Shown here one piece after another: positions 24,449-34,438 of a DNA stretch of 64,000 bases. The position numbers and the translations under genes are program-made. A model generated the notes under the pieces. That model saw only the letters and a list, made by a program, of their open reading frames with translations, searched no databases and had not been told where the DNA came from. The stretch comes from Maribacter aestuarii (GTDB lineage Bacteria; Bacteroidota; Bacteroidia; Flavobacteriales; Flavobacteriaceae). Every line of letters starts with the position of its first letter. The first letter of the stretch is position 1. The stretch spans positions 62,001-126,000 of the forward strand of contig NZ_CP107031.2 of assembly GCF_027474845.2 (NCBI RefSeq), given 5' to 3'.

Positions 24449-25660
24449 ATGAAACTACACCGGAACTTAGTATTTGCCGTAATCGATGCCTTGAACTTAA
24501 TTTTCAATGAGGGAGAATATGCGGATAAGGTGGTCCAAAAAGTACTGAAGTTCGATAAAAGATGGGGAGCCCGCGACCGTGGATTCATTGCGGAGACCAC
24601 CTACGAAATGGTGCGTTACAAAAGACTGTATGCTGAAATTGCTGAAGTAAAGGCACCGTTTAGCAGGCCCGACCTGTTTCGTATGTGGGCGGTATGGGCG
24701 GTTTTAAAGGGAATATCATTACCGGACTGGAAACAGCTAGAACCTACACCAGAACGTCGTATAAAAGGAAAGTTTGACGAACTCTCTAAAATCAGGAAGT
24801 ACCGTGAAGCGGTTCCCAACTGGATAGACGAACTATGTGAAAAATCTTTAGGCGAAAAATTATGGACCAAGGAAATTGCCAAACTCAATGAACCTGCAGA
24901 GGTTATTCTGAGGACCAATACGCTAAAAATCACTAAAGAGGAGTTGCGAAAAGCTTTATTGGACGAAGGTATTGTTACGAACCCTATTAAAGGATATCCC
25001 CTGGCGTTGCGATTGCCTGAGCGTGCCAATGTTTTTGTTACCCAAAGCTTTAAAAATGGATTTTTTGAAGTGCAGGACGCATCCTCCCAACTCGTTGCGG
25101 AAATGCTGGATGTAAAACCTGGTCAACGCGTGGTGGATACCTGTGCGGGCGCGGGAGGAAAGTCACTTCACCTAGCTGCATTAATGGAAAACAAGGGTCA
25201 GTTGATTGCCATGGACATTTATTCTAGCAAACTCAAAGAGCTGAAACGGCGCGCGAGAAGAAACGGTGCGCATAACATTGAACCTCGGGAAATAGAATCC
25301 ACTAAAGTGATTAAGAAACTGTATGGCAGCGCGGACAGGGTATTGATAGATGCGCCATGCACTGGACTAGGCGTAATTAGAAGAAACCCGGATACCAAAT
25401 GGAAGTTGCAACCCGATTTTCTTGAAAGGATTACAAAAACACAACAAGAAATCCTCCGCAGCTACAGTAAAATACTGAAACCGGGCGGTAAAATGGTTTA
25501 CGCTACCTGTTCCATACTTCCTCAAGAGAATCTAGACCAGGTCAAATCTTTTTTATCAAGTGATGAGGGTTCCGATTTCTCAATAATCAGCGATAAAAAA
25601 ATCTATGCCTCCAAAAGTGGTTTTGACGGATTTTACATGGCACTACTAGAAAAGAAATAG
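24449..25660 (+). CDS. RsmB/NOP-family 16S rRNA m5C methyltransferase
   Basis: A 403-residue SAM-dependent rRNA (cytosine-5)-methyltransferase. The N-terminal 130 residues form a helical NusB-like region (VLKFDKRWGARDRGFIAETTYEMVR), then the catalytic domain: DTCAGAGGKSLHLAALM (SAM site near 230), DAPCTGLGVIRRNPDTKW (near 300) and YATCSILPQENLDQV with the catalytic Cys near 352. This matches RsmB or RsmF-type enzymes; the target base cannot be settled by eye. A TACCTTTG -7-like box lies at 24420-24427. Confidence 0.9.
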   Translation: MKLHRNLVFAVIDALNLIFNEGEYADKVVQKVLKFDKRWGARDRGFIAETTYEMVRYKRLYAEIAEVKAPFSRPDLFRMWAVWAVLKGISLPDWKQLEPTPERRIKGKFDELSKIRKYREAVPNWIDELCEKSLGEKLWTKEIAKLNEPAEVILRTNTLKITKEELRKALLDEGIVTNPIKGYPLALRLPERANVFVTQSFKNGFFEVQDASSQLVAEMLDVKPGQRVVDTCAGAGGKSLHLAALMENKGQLIAMDIYSSKLKELKRRARRNGAHNIEPREIESTKVIKKLYGSADRVLIDAPCTGLGVIRRNPDTKWKLQPDFLERITKTQQEILRSYSKILKPGGKMVYATCSILPQENLDQVKSFLSSDEGSDFSIISDKKIYASKSGFDGFYMALLEKK

Positions 25661-25678
25661 GTATTCTTATATTTCCAG

Positions 25679-27268
25679 CTACTCCTTTAAAGTAGGATAC
25701 TCCACACCCAATTGTTCCAAATAGGTGTCGTATTTGGTCTCATCGTAATAAAATTTCTCCAATTCGGACCTAAATTGTCCCTGTTTATCAGCGTTCAAGT
25801 ATATGGGTGGCATATCATCTTCTGAAATCATGGGTATGAATTTGGTTTCCTTGGTCTGTTCGTTATTAAAATAATCCCATGCCCCTTCAAGCAGTTCTGG
25901 TTTCAAAAGAAAATCCAAAATGGTCATAGCTTCGGCTTTGGCACCTGCAACAACTCCTTTGTGGGCAATTGGCGTAGCCATGGAAATAGCATTGCTCCAA
26001 TGATGTCCTTGTAGACCTGGAATGTTAGACGGAAAACGCATGGTCACCGTAGGTATTTTCCAGGAGATGTCGCCTATATCATCCGAGCCACCACTTATAG
26101 GTTCGATTACAGGTAGACCTATAGTATCAAGTTTGGTGGCCAGCCCTTCAATCTTTTCGGAATTCACCTCTGTTTGAACCGCCTTCGCTAACTTCTGGTC
26201 TGCCTCCGACCAATCGGGTAATCCTACCTGCTTTATATTTTTATACATGGTTTCTGCAATCACCTTATTGTAATGTCTCGGCCAAGCGGCTCCCAATATT
26301 TTTGAGGTTACCGTAGTCCCGGTCATCATGGCCGCACCCTTGGCAATATCATTAGCTTCATGGTACATTTCCATAATGCCATCATACTTGATATCCCTAA
26401 AATAGAACCAGATAGCAGCCTTGGAAGGTACCACGTTAGGCTGGTCCCCAGCATCGGTGAAGATAGAGTGCGAACGACGCAAGGGATGTAGATGTTCGCG
26501 CTTGTAGTTCCATGCAATATTCATCAGTTCCGCTGCGTCCAATGCACTTTTGCCGCGCCACGGAGCTCCTGCAGAATGTGCGGATTCCCCATCAAACGAA
26601 TACTCCACTGAAATGAGACCAGTGCCGCGAGTTGGTCCATAGGATACAGTTAGATTATTGCTTACATGGGTAAATATGCACATGTCTATATCATCAAAAA
26701 GCCCGTCCCGAACGTACCAGGCTTTGGCCGCCACAAGCTCCTCTGCAATACCGGGCCAAAGAAGTAATGTTCCACCTATATTTTCACGTTCCATTAGCTG
26801 TTTTACGGCCAATGCGGCAGAAATATTCAAGGGAATACCCGCATTATGACCCTCACCATGTCCAGGCGCCCCCTCAACGATAGGTTTGTGGTAGGCTACC
26901 CCAGGATATTGTGAAGCTTTTGGAATACAATCCACATCACTCCCTAAAGCTATGGTAGGTCCTTTACCGTTACTCCAGGTCGCAAACCAGGCAGTAGGAA
27001 TACCGGAAATGGAGTTTTCTATCTCAAAACCATTTTCTTTCAATATCCCCGTAAGGTATTCAGAGGATTCCGTTTCCTGAAATCCAAGCTCCGCGAAACT
27101 GAAAATCTTATCCACCATAACCTGGGATTGCTTCTTGTTCGATTCCACAATCGAAGCAGCTTCCGACTTCAATTTTTCTATTTTTTTATTGGATAGTTTC
27201 TTTTGGGAAAAGGAGTTTGCACAGGACAACAAAAATGCGGCTGCAAGGAGTATAGTTCTTTGTCTCAT
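25679..27268 (-). CDS. Exported M20-family amidohydrolase (AbgB-like)
   Basis: A 529-residue metal-dependent amidohydrolase. A Sec signal (MRQRTILLAAAFLLSCANSFSQ) places it outside the cytoplasm; the LLSC could also be a lipobox. FAELGFQETESSEYLTGIL is the family's N-terminal mark; GHGEGHNAG near 133 and GIAEELVAAKAWYV near 170 hold the metal-site His/Glu; ISGGSDDIGDISWKIPTVTMRFPS and the final HHWSNAISM follow. Closest to p-aminobenzoyl-glutamate hydrolase AbgB and related aminoacylases. Substrate unknown. Divergent from purL across 289 bases. Confidence 0.88.
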   Translation of the reverse strand: MRQRTILLAAAFLLSCANSFSQKKLSNKKIEKLKSEAASIVESNKKQSQVMVDKIFSFAELGFQETESSEYLTGILKENGFEIENSISGIPTAWFATWSNGKGPTIALGSDVDCIPKASQYPGVAYHKPIVEGAPGHGEGHNAGIPLNISAALAVKQLMERENIGGTLLLWPGIAEELVAAKAWYVRDGLFDDIDMCIFTHVSNNLTVSYGPTRGTGLISVEYSFDGESAHSAGAPWRGKSALDAAELMNIAWNYKREHLHPLRRSHSIFTDAGDQPNVVPSKAAIWFYFRDIKYDGIMEMYHEANDIAKGAAMMTGTTVTSKILGAAWPRHYNKVIAETMYKNIKQVGLPDWSEADQKLAKAVQTEVNSEKIEGLATKLDTIGLPVIEPISGGSDDIGDISWKIPTVTMRFPSNIPGLQGHHWSNAISMATPIAHKGVVAGAKAEAMTILDFLLKPELLEGAWDYFNNEQTKETKFIPMISEDDMPPIYLNADKQGQFRSELEKFYYDETKYDTYLEQLGVEYPTLKE

Positions 27269-27557
27269 AATGGTTTTGAATTAGCGATTAAAAGATAGGT
27301 AAATCTCTTTACTTCTCATATTAGTTTGCGGAAGTATTACCAGTTTCTCAATAACAAACCAAGAAACCAATAGCATTCTGATTTATTAGGGATGAAATTT
27401 AAAAGCTGGTGACCGGTATTTAGTTGTGGGGATAGTGAACAATTTCAGTTTTTATATTATCAACACAACTGGTTGAAAACTGTTCCTTCTTGGATGCAAA
27501 AACAAGCCTTAAAATCGTAATTTTGCACTTTCCTAACCGCTCAATAGATAGGCAATT

Positions 27558-30500
27558 ATGATTTATTTCTTTGGAGACCTGGCAACTAAAGTTTTTGCCG
27601 TCCAAACCACTCAAGAAATCAACGCACAGGATACAGAAAAGTTAATATGGTTGTTCGGCAACCGACCAAAAATCAACGCGGCGTCCCTGGACGCCTTTTT
27701 TGTTGGACCCAGGGCGGCCATGATAACCCCATGGAGTACGAATGCCACCGAAATCACCCAAAATATGGGGATTTCAAGAATCTTACGTATTGAGGAATTT
27801 AATGTTGTGGAAGAGGCCTTTACAGATTTTGACCCGATGCTATCTCAAAAATATAAGCGTTTGCATCAGGATATTTTTAAAATCGATGTTGTCCCACATA
27901 AGATTTTGTCCGTACTCGATATTTCTGCCTACAATCAAAAGGAAGGGTTGGCCTTAAGCGATGAGGAAGTGGCTTATTTAGAGAGTCTTTCCGAAAAAAT
28001 GGGTAGAAAATTGACCGATTCAGAAGTCTTCGGCTTCAGCCAGGTGAACTCGGAACATTGTCGTCACAAAATTTTTAATGGAACTTTTGTGATTGATGGC
28101 AAGGAAATGCCCTCCTCACTTTTCAAGTTAATCAAAAAGACTTCTCAAGAAAATCCTAATAGTATCGTTTCGGCCTATAAGGACAATGTTGCTTTTGTAA
28201 AAGGACCCAAAGTCGTACAATTCGCGCCAAAAAGTGCAGACAAGCCCGATTTTTACGAGGAAAAAGATTTTGATTCGGTCATTTCCCTAAAAGCGGAAAC
28301 CCACAACTTTCCAACTACCGTAGAACCGTTTAATGGTGCTGCTACGGGGTCGGGAGGAGAAATCAGGGATAGATTGGCCGGAGGAAAAGGTTCGCTACCC
28401 TTGGCCGGCACAGCGGTTTATATGACCGCATACTCCAGATTGGAAAAAGATAGACCATGGGAAAAAGGAATGGCTGAGCGACCCTGGCTGTATCAAACTC
28501 CGATGGATATCTTGATCAAGGCGTCCAATGGTGCGTCGGATTTTGGTAATAAATTTGGGCAACCCTTAATTTCGGGTTCGGTCCTCACTTTTGAGCACAA
28601 GGAGCAGAATAGAAGATTGGGCTACGACAAGGTCATCATGCAGGCAGGTGGCATAGGTTATGGTAAAGCGGAACAAGCACTAAAGGACAAACCTGAAAAC
28701 GGGGATAAAATAGTAATTTTAGGAGGCGACAATTATCGCATAGGCATGGGTGGAGCTGCCGTTTCCAGTGCGGATACCGGGGAATTTAGTTCGGCCATAG
28801 AACTCAATGCAATACAACGCTCCAATCCAGAAATGCAGAAACGTGCCGCAAATGCTATACGTGGTATGGTGGAAAGCGATGAAAACCCCATCGTATCTAT
28901 CCATGACCACGGTGCTGGTGGACACCTCAATTGCCTTTCCGAATTGGTAGAGGAAACAGGCGGAAAAATAGATTTGGACAAACTTCCTGTTGGTGACCCT
29001 ACCCTATCCGCCAAGGAAATTATTGGGAATGAGTCCCAAGAACGAATGGGCCTCGTTATTGGAAAGGACGATGTAGACCTTTTAAAACGGATTGCAGATC
29101 GTGAAAGATCTCCCATGTACGAGGTTGGAGATGTTACAGGTGACGACCGATTTACCTTTGAATCTAAAACTACTGGCGAAAAACCAATGGACGTTCATCT
29201 ATCCGATATTTTTGGAAGTTCTCCAAAGACCGTGATGACCGATTCGTCCGTGAAACGGGACTATAAAAATCCCGAATACAGTTTGGAATTTTTTCATGAT
29301 TATCTAGATCAAGTATTACAACTGGAAGCGGTAGCCTGCAAAGATTGGCTGACCAATAAAGTAGATCGTTGTGTGGGTGGAAAAGTTGCCAAGCAGCAGT
29401 GTGCCGGACCCTTGCAATTACCCTTGAACAACATGGGCGTAATGGCGCTTGATTTTAAAGGAAAGGAAGGGATTGCCACCTCTATTGGCCACTCCCCCAT
29501 TTCTGGATTGATCGACCCGGCTGCAGGTAGTAAAAATAGTATTGCCGAAGCTTTAACGAATATTATTTGGGCATCGTTAAAAGACGGCTTACAATCCGTT
29601 TCTTTATCCGCCAACTGGATGTGGCCGTGCAAGAACGAAGGCGAGGACGCTAGACTTTATGAGGCGGTACAGGCAATTTCAGATTTCTCCATCGCTTTGG
29701 GCATCAATGTGCCCACAGGAAAGGACTCCTTATCCATGAAACAGAAATATCAAGATGGTGATGTTCTATCCCCAGGAACGGTCGTAATTTCCGCTGCCGG
29801 AAATTGCAACGATATTACAAAAGTGGTAGAGCCTGTGCTTCAAAAGGATGGCGGGTCCATTTATTATATCAACTTATCTCAGGACGCATACAAATTGGGC
29901 GGGTCCTCTTTTGCCCAAGTTCGAAATGCCATTGGAAATGAAGCTCCGACCATTAAGAACGATGCTTATTTTAAGTCCGTTTTCGATTTAATGCAAACTT
30001 TGATCAAAGAAGGGCAAGTACTTGCTGGTCATGATGTTGCATCGGGTGGATTAATAACGACCTTTTTAGAAATGTGCTTTGCGGACAACGAATTGGGAGC
30101 GGACTTGGACCTTTCCGTTTTAAAGGAATCCGACACCATTAAACTATTGTTTTCGGAAAATGCAGGAATCGTTTTTCAATTGAAAGATAATATCATTGAA
30201 AAACTACTCGTGGATGCTCAAATCGATTTGAAAAAAATTGGTGAAGTTACCCATGAAGCTAAACTTACCATTAAAAATGATGGTATGGAGATGGGCCTAA
30301 ATATATCATCGCTCCGTGACACTTGGTACAAGACTTCCTATTTGCTGGATGACAAGCAAACGGCAAAAGGCCTGGCAAAGCAACGCTACCAAAATTACAA
30401 ACAGCAAGAGCTCAAATACACGCTACCATTTGACTTTAGCGGAAAATTACCCGTAATTCCTTCTGGCAAAAAACCAAAAGCTGCCATTCTTAGGGAAAAG

Positions 30501-31220
30501 GGAAGTAATTCTGAGCGTGAAATGGCAAATGCTATGTTCTTAGCTGGTTTTGATGTTAAGGATGTGCACATGACCGATTTAATCTCTGGGCGAGAAACCT
30601 TAGCAGATATCCAATTTTTGGGGGCCGTTGGTGGATTCTCCAATTCGGATGTACTGGGTAGTGCCAAAGGCTGGGCAGGAGCTATTAAATATAATGAGCG
30701 TGCGAACAAGGTCATTAAGGACTTTTTTGCTAGACCCGATACCTTGTCCGTGGGAATCTGTAACGGTTGCCAACTGTTTATGGAGTTAGACCTCGTTAAT
30801 CCAGAACATGAAACTCATGGTAAAATGACCTATAACGATTCTGGAAAGCATGAAAGTAATTTCACGTCCGTGAAAATCGAAAAGAACAACTCCGTTATGT
30901 TATCATCATTAGAAGGAGCAACTTTAGGTGTTTGGATATCGCACGGCGAAGGTAAATTCAGTTTACCACTTACCGAGGATAATTATGATATCGTAGCTAA
31001 ATATGGCTATGATGCTTATCCCGCCAACCCCAATGGGAGCGATTTTAACACCGCGATGGTCTGTGACAAAACGGGCCGCCATTTGGTTACTATGCCTCAT
31101 ATTGAACGCTCCATCTTTCCTTGGAACTGGGCCTATTATCCTACGGATAGAAACGACGAAGTTTCCCCTTGGTTAGCTGCTTTTGTCAATGCCAAGGAGT
31201 GGATAGAAAATAACCGATGA
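27558..31220 (+). CDS. purL: Phosphoribosylformylglycinamidine synthase (large single-chain form)
   Basis: A 1,220-residue enzyme of purine synthesis, converting FGAR, glutamine and ATP to FGAM. Order: N-terminal PurS-like part, linker, first AIRS-like synthetase with GFSQVNSEHCRHKIF (near 155) and AETHNFPTTVEPFNGAATGSGG (near 245), second synthetase half, and a class I glutamine amidotransferase domain with GICNGCQLF (Cys near 1071) and MPHIERSIFPWNW. Single-chain form as in gammaproteobacteria (E. coli 1,295). A TAATTTTG -7-like box is at 27518-27525. The stop codon lies inside the terminator stem. Confidence 0.96.
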   Translation: MIYFFGDLATKVFAVQTTQEINAQDTEKLIWLFGNRPKINAASLDAFFVGPRAAMITPWSTNATEITQNMGISRILRIEEFNVVEEAFTDFDPMLSQKYKRLHQDIFKIDVVPHKILSVLDISAYNQKEGLALSDEEVAYLESLSEKMGRKLTDSEVFGFSQVNSEHCRHKIFNGTFVIDGKEMPSSLFKLIKKTSQENPNSIVSAYKDNVAFVKGPKVVQFAPKSADKPDFYEEKDFDSVISLKAETHNFPTTVEPFNGAATGSGGEIRDRLAGGKGSLPLAGTAVYMTAYSRLEKDRPWEKGMAERPWLYQTPMDILIKASNGASDFGNKFGQPLISGSVLTFEHKEQNRRLGYDKVIMQAGGIGYGKAEQALKDKPENGDKIVILGGDNYRIGMGGAAVSSADTGEFSSAIELNAIQRSNPEMQKRAANAIRGMVESDENPIVSIHDHGAGGHLNCLSELVEETGGKIDLDKLPVGDPTLSAKEIIGNESQERMGLVIGKDDVDLLKRIADRERSPMYEVGDVTGDDRFTFESKTTGEKPMDVHLSDIFGSSPKTVMTDSSVKRDYKNPEYSLEFFHDYLDQVLQLEAVACKDWLTNKVDRCVGGKVAKQQCAGPLQLPLNNMGVMALDFKGKEGIATSIGHSPISGLIDPAAGSKNSIAEALTNIIWASLKDGLQSVSLSANWMWPCKNEGEDARLYEAVQAISDFSIALGINVPTGKDSLSMKQKYQDGDVLSPGTVVISAAGNCNDITKVVEPVLQKDGGSIYYINLSQDAYKLGGSSFAQVRNAIGNEAPTIKNDAYFKSVFDLMQTLIKEGQVLAGHDVASGGLITTFLEMCFADNELGADLDLSVLKESDTIKLLFSENAGIVFQLKDNIIEKLLVDAQIDLKKIGEVTHEAKLTIKNDGMEMGLNISSLRDTWYKTSYLLDDKQTAKGLAKQRYQNYKQQELKYTLPFDFSGKLPVIPSGKKPKAAILREKGSNSEREMANAMFLAGFDVKDVHMTDLISGRETLADIQFLGAVGGFSNSDVLGSAKGWAGAIKYNERANKVIKDFFARPDTLSVGICNGCQLFMELDLVNPEHETHGKMTYNDSGKHESNFTSVKIEKNNSVMLSSLEGATLGVWISHGEGKFSLPLTEDNYDIVAKYGYDAYPANPNGSDFNTAMVCDKTGRHLVTMPHIERSIFPWNWAYYPTDRNDEVSPWLAAFVNAKEWIENNR

Positions 31221-31244
31221 CTTAGAATTCATCGGTTATTTTCA
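31211..31244 (+). terminator. Intrinsic terminator overlapping the purL stop
   Basis: TAACCGATGA (31211-31220) pairs perfectly with TCATCGGTTA around an 8-base loop, followed by TTTTC. The left arm contains the last purL codons and its TGA stop. Confidence 0.8.
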
Positions 31245-31291
31245 TGGTCCCATTACGGTTTTTAAATATTGGGCTTAATCCATATTTAGGG

Positions 31292-31894
31292 TTATTTCTT
31301 CACGGGATATTTGGCGAAAATATCATCAACATATTTTGCAATTGCCCTAGAATTATTTTGGCCTTTTGCAATGAAGTTGTAAGCATTTGCTTTCCAAAGT
31401 ACATTCTTTGTTTCCCGGTCAACAATACTTAACATGAGTGTTCCCTCCTTATAGGTGTCATAATCTACATCATAACCAATAAGTTGGGTATAGTCAGCAT
31501 ATCCATAATAGTAATATGGTTCGTACAAATTACCGACCCTGTAATTGGTCGTATAATAAGTTGGGTAAGTCGCGTAAACAGGTTCTTTAACCCTCGTTTG
31601 TTCCGTATCGGTTTGAGTACCGATTAGGACCAACAAATCCGGTTCGTCACGATCCAGTTCATATCCTAAATCTTTCATGTTTTCATTTACCCTGGAGATT
31701 ACTGCTGTGCCTACCGTATTATCATTATAACCCTCTATCTCATCAAAATTTCCGTTCGGTAAATATGCAAAAGTCTCATAGTTGGATAAATTTTTTGAAG
31801 TGACTTTAGTTGTGTTGACCATAGGACCACAGGCAAAGAAGCCTAATGCTGTAATTGTAAGGAATACCTTTTGTAATCTAAATCCAATTTTCAT
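31292..31894 (-). CDS. DUF4136-family lipoprotein
   Basis: A 200-residue protein with a lipoprotein-type signal (MKIGFRLQKVFLTITALGFFAC; lipid Cys near residue 22). The DUF4136 pattern follows: YETFAYLPNGNFDE, RVNENMKDLGYELDRDEPDLLVLIGTQ, a Tyr-rich middle (YYTTNYRVGNLYEPYYYYGY) and TLMLSIVDRETKNVLWKANAYNFI. DUF4136 proteins are envelope lipoproteins of unknown function. Divergent from the GNAT gene across 178 bases. Confidence 0.88.
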   Translation of the reverse strand: MKIGFRLQKVFLTITALGFFACGPMVNTTKVTSKNLSNYETFAYLPNGNFDEIEGYNDNTVGTAVISRVNENMKDLGYELDRDEPDLLVLIGTQTDTEQTRVKEPVYATYPTYYTTNYRVGNLYEPYYYYGYADYTQLIGYDVDYDTYKEGTLMLSIVDRETKNVLWKANAYNFIAKGQNNSRAIAKYVDDIFAKYPVKK

Positions 31895-32072
31895 AACGTG
31901 TTTATTTTATTTTCTTTCCCCAAAAATAAAGCGTCCCTAAAATTTCTATTGACCCATTTCGTATTAGAATTGAACGCTATAAATTCGTTATAGATTTCAT
32001 AACTTTTGCAAATTAAATATTGGGTCCTAACCTATCACATTCAATTTTGACTCACTAATCCGCAGATTAAAA

Positions 32073-32528
32073 ATGTATAAAATTCGAAAATGTCAAAAGG
32101 AAGACGTGCCCGCAATCGTAGCCATGCTGGCAAACGATAAGCTAGGCATGCTCCGTGAAGATTACCGAGAGCCATTGGCACAGAAGTATTATGATGCCTT
32201 TGAAAAAATTGATAGTGATAGCAACCAACAATTGGCAGTGATTGAAGACGAGCGCAGTAAAGTAATCGGAACGCTTCAATTGAGTTTTATACAATACCTC
32301 ACTTATCAAGGCGGAAAACGGGCACAGATAGAGGCGGTAAGGGTGCATAAAGATTACCGTAATAAAGGTATTGGAAAGCAATTGTTTGCATGGGCCATAA
32401 ATGAAGCAAAAACCAAAAAGGCCCACGTAGTTCAACTCACCACGGATAAAAAAAGACCGGAAGCACTTAAATTTTACGAATCCTTGGGGTTTAAGGCAAG
32501 CCATGAGGGTTTAAAGCTTCATTTCTAA
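32073..32528 (+). CDS. GNAT-family N-acetyltransferase
   Basis: A 151-residue single-domain GNAT enzyme using acetyl-CoA. The acetyl-CoA loop is VRVHKDYRNKGIGKQLFAWAINEAK (about 89-113; RNKGIGK is the R/Q-x-x-G-x-G/A motif) and the C-terminal beta-bulge LTTDKKRPEALKFYESLGF is typical. Acceptor unknown; small molecules such as amines or peptides are usual for this group. No operon partner: 137 bases separate it from the ligase gene. Confidence 0.88.
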   Translation: MYKIRKCQKEDVPAIVAMLANDKLGMLREDYREPLAQKYYDAFEKIDSDSNQQLAVIEDERSKVIGTLQLSFIQYLTYQGGKRAQIEAVRVHKDYRNKGIGKQLFAWAINEAKTKKAHVVQLTTDKKRPEALKFYESLGFKASHEGLKLHF

Positions 32529-32665
32529 GGGTGTAAACCCAAAAAATTATGACAACACAGTCTAATAATTGATAATACAATAATAGAACTGTCTACTAAT
32601 TAAAAAATCCATTTTAAAATCCCGTGTTCTTTCCCTATTTTGCAATAACTTATTAGAAACCAAGT

Positions 32666-34438
32666 ATGCAAAAAGTTACCCGTTTATTCGATTTTCCATA
32701 TTATCAGTTGGAGAAATATAATTTGGAGAAGTCCTTAGTCACTAAGTATGATGGGAAGTGGATAGCCACTTCTACCCAAGAATATCTGGACAAGGCAAAC
32801 GCCATGAGCAGGGCCCTTTTACGAATGGGTATAAAAAAGGATGACAAGATTGCCCTGATCTCCACCGCCAATAGGACCGAATGGAACATCATGGACATTG
32901 GGGTTTTGCAGGTTGGGGCACAGACCATTCCCATATATCCGACCATTTCCGCCGAGGAATATGAATATGTCTTAAACCATAGTGAATCCATTTACTGTTT
33001 TGTTTCCGATGAAGAAGTGCTTCAAAAGGTCAAAAAAGTAATGAAGAACACCAAACTAAAAGAAGTCTACAGCTTTGACGAGATTCCTGGCTGTAAGAAC
33101 TATGCAGAGCTTTTTGAGCTCGGTGCGGATGAGAGCAACTCGGATATTGTTAAGGAGCGAATGGATGCAGTTAAACCTTCGGATTTGGCTACCATTATAT
33201 ATACTTCTGGTACCACTGGAAAACCAAAGGGAGTAATGCTATCCCACAATAATATTGCAAGTAATGCTTTGGCAGGTGCTAAAAGGCTTCCCCTGATAGA
33301 AGGTGAAAACAGGATTTTAAGCTTTTTGCCTATCTGTCATATTTTCGAACGCGTATTGATCTATATCTATCAATATTCTGGTTCCACTGTATATTATGCA
33401 GAGGGAATCGATAAAATTGGAGAGAACATTAAAGAGGTGAGTCCTCAGTTAATGTCAGTAGTCCCCCGTTTATTGGAAAAACTTTTTGATAAGATATATG
33501 CAAAAGGTACTGAACTCACAGGTATAAAAAAGAAATTATTCTTTTGGGCCGTGGAATTAGGAGATCAATGGGAGCCGTACGGACAAAATGGATGGTGGTA
33601 TGAATTTAAATTAGGTATTGCCAACAAACTAATTTTCAGTAAGTGGAGAGAAGCGCTAGGTGGTAGTTTAGTAACCATGGTATCGGGTAGTGCAGCATTA
33701 CAGCCTAGACTAGGCCGCATATTCGGGGCTGCAGGAATGCACGTCATGGAAGGATATGGTCTTACCGAGACATCGCCTATTGTGTCAGTAGGAATGTATG
33801 TAAACAAAATGTACAAGGTTGGTACGGTAGGAAAAGCCATTGAGGATGTGGAAATAAAAATCGCCGATGATGGGGAAATATTGATCAAGGGTCCGAATGT
33901 TATGATGGGGTATTACAAGGACCCGGAAAAAACCAATGAAGTAATGACGGGGGAATATTTTCATACAGGAGATAAGGGCGAACTGGATAGTGATGGTTTC
34001 TTAAAAATAACAGGACGTAAAAAGGAAATGTTCAAAACCTCCGGTGGCAAGTATATCATTCCTACCCTGTTAGAGAACGAATTAAAACAATCGCGATTCA
34101 TTGAACAGGTGATGGTCATTGGTGAAGGAGAGAAAATGCCAGCGGCCTTTATACAGCCCAACTTTGAGTTTGTTCAGGAATGGATAGTAAAGAAAAAGAT
34201 AAACGCAGGCAGTACTCCAGAGGAATTAGCAGCTTCTGAGGAGGTAATTAAACGCATTCAAAAAGAATTAGATACTTGCAATAAGCATTTTGGCAAGTGG
34301 GAGCAGATAAAAGTTTTTCGATTAACCCCTGAGGTTTGGACGCCAGATTCAGGTCATCTCACCCCTACTATGAAAATGAAACGAGAGATCATCAAACAAA
34401 AATATATAGATCTTTATAATGAAATTTATGAACATTAG
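32666..34438 (+). CDS. Long-chain fatty acid-CoA ligase
   Basis: A 590-residue AMP-forming acyl-CoA synthetase that activates fatty acids with ATP and CoA. P-loop TIIYTSGTTGKPKGVMLSHNN near 175-195, AMP-binding EGYGLTETSPIVSV near 365, TGDKGELDSDGFLKITGRKKEMFKTSGGKYI near 440. It resembles FadD/ACSL-type enzymes of Bacteroidota (about 590 residues). It precedes the MarR-fadB-fadA-fadE group by about 490 bases and is probably its functional partner, with its own promoter. Confidence 0.93.
   Translation: MQKVTRLFDFPYYQLEKYNLEKSLVTKYDGKWIATSTQEYLDKANAMSRALLRMGIKKDDKIALISTANRTEWNIMDIGVLQVGAQTIPIYPTISAEEYEYVLNHSESIYCFVSDEEVLQKVKKVMKNTKLKEVYSFDEIPGCKNYAELFELGADESNSDIVKERMDAVKPSDLATIIYTSGTTGKPKGVMLSHNNIASNALAGAKRLPLIEGENRILSFLPICHIFERVLIYIYQYSGSTVYYAEGIDKIGENIKEVSPQLMSVVPRLLEKLFDKIYAKGTELTGIKKKLFFWAVELGDQWEPYGQNGWWYEFKLGIANKLIFSKWREALGGSLVTMVSGSAALQPRLGRIFGAAGMHVMEGYGLTETSPIVSVGMYVNKMYKVGTVGKAIEDVEIKIADDGEILIKGPNVMMGYYKDPEKTNEVMTGEYFHTGDKGELDSDGFLKITGRKKEMFKTSGGKYIIPTLLENELKQSRFIEQVMVIGEGEKMPAAFIQPNFEFVQEWIVKKKINAGSTPEELAASEEVIKRIQKELDTCNKHFGKWEQIKVFRLTPEVWTPDSGHLTPTMKMKREIIKQKYIDLYNEIYEH

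Noticed and set aside
27269..27557. Riboswitch before purL
   Set aside because: No purine- or PurR-type aptamer core could be recognised; only a -7-like box is visible.
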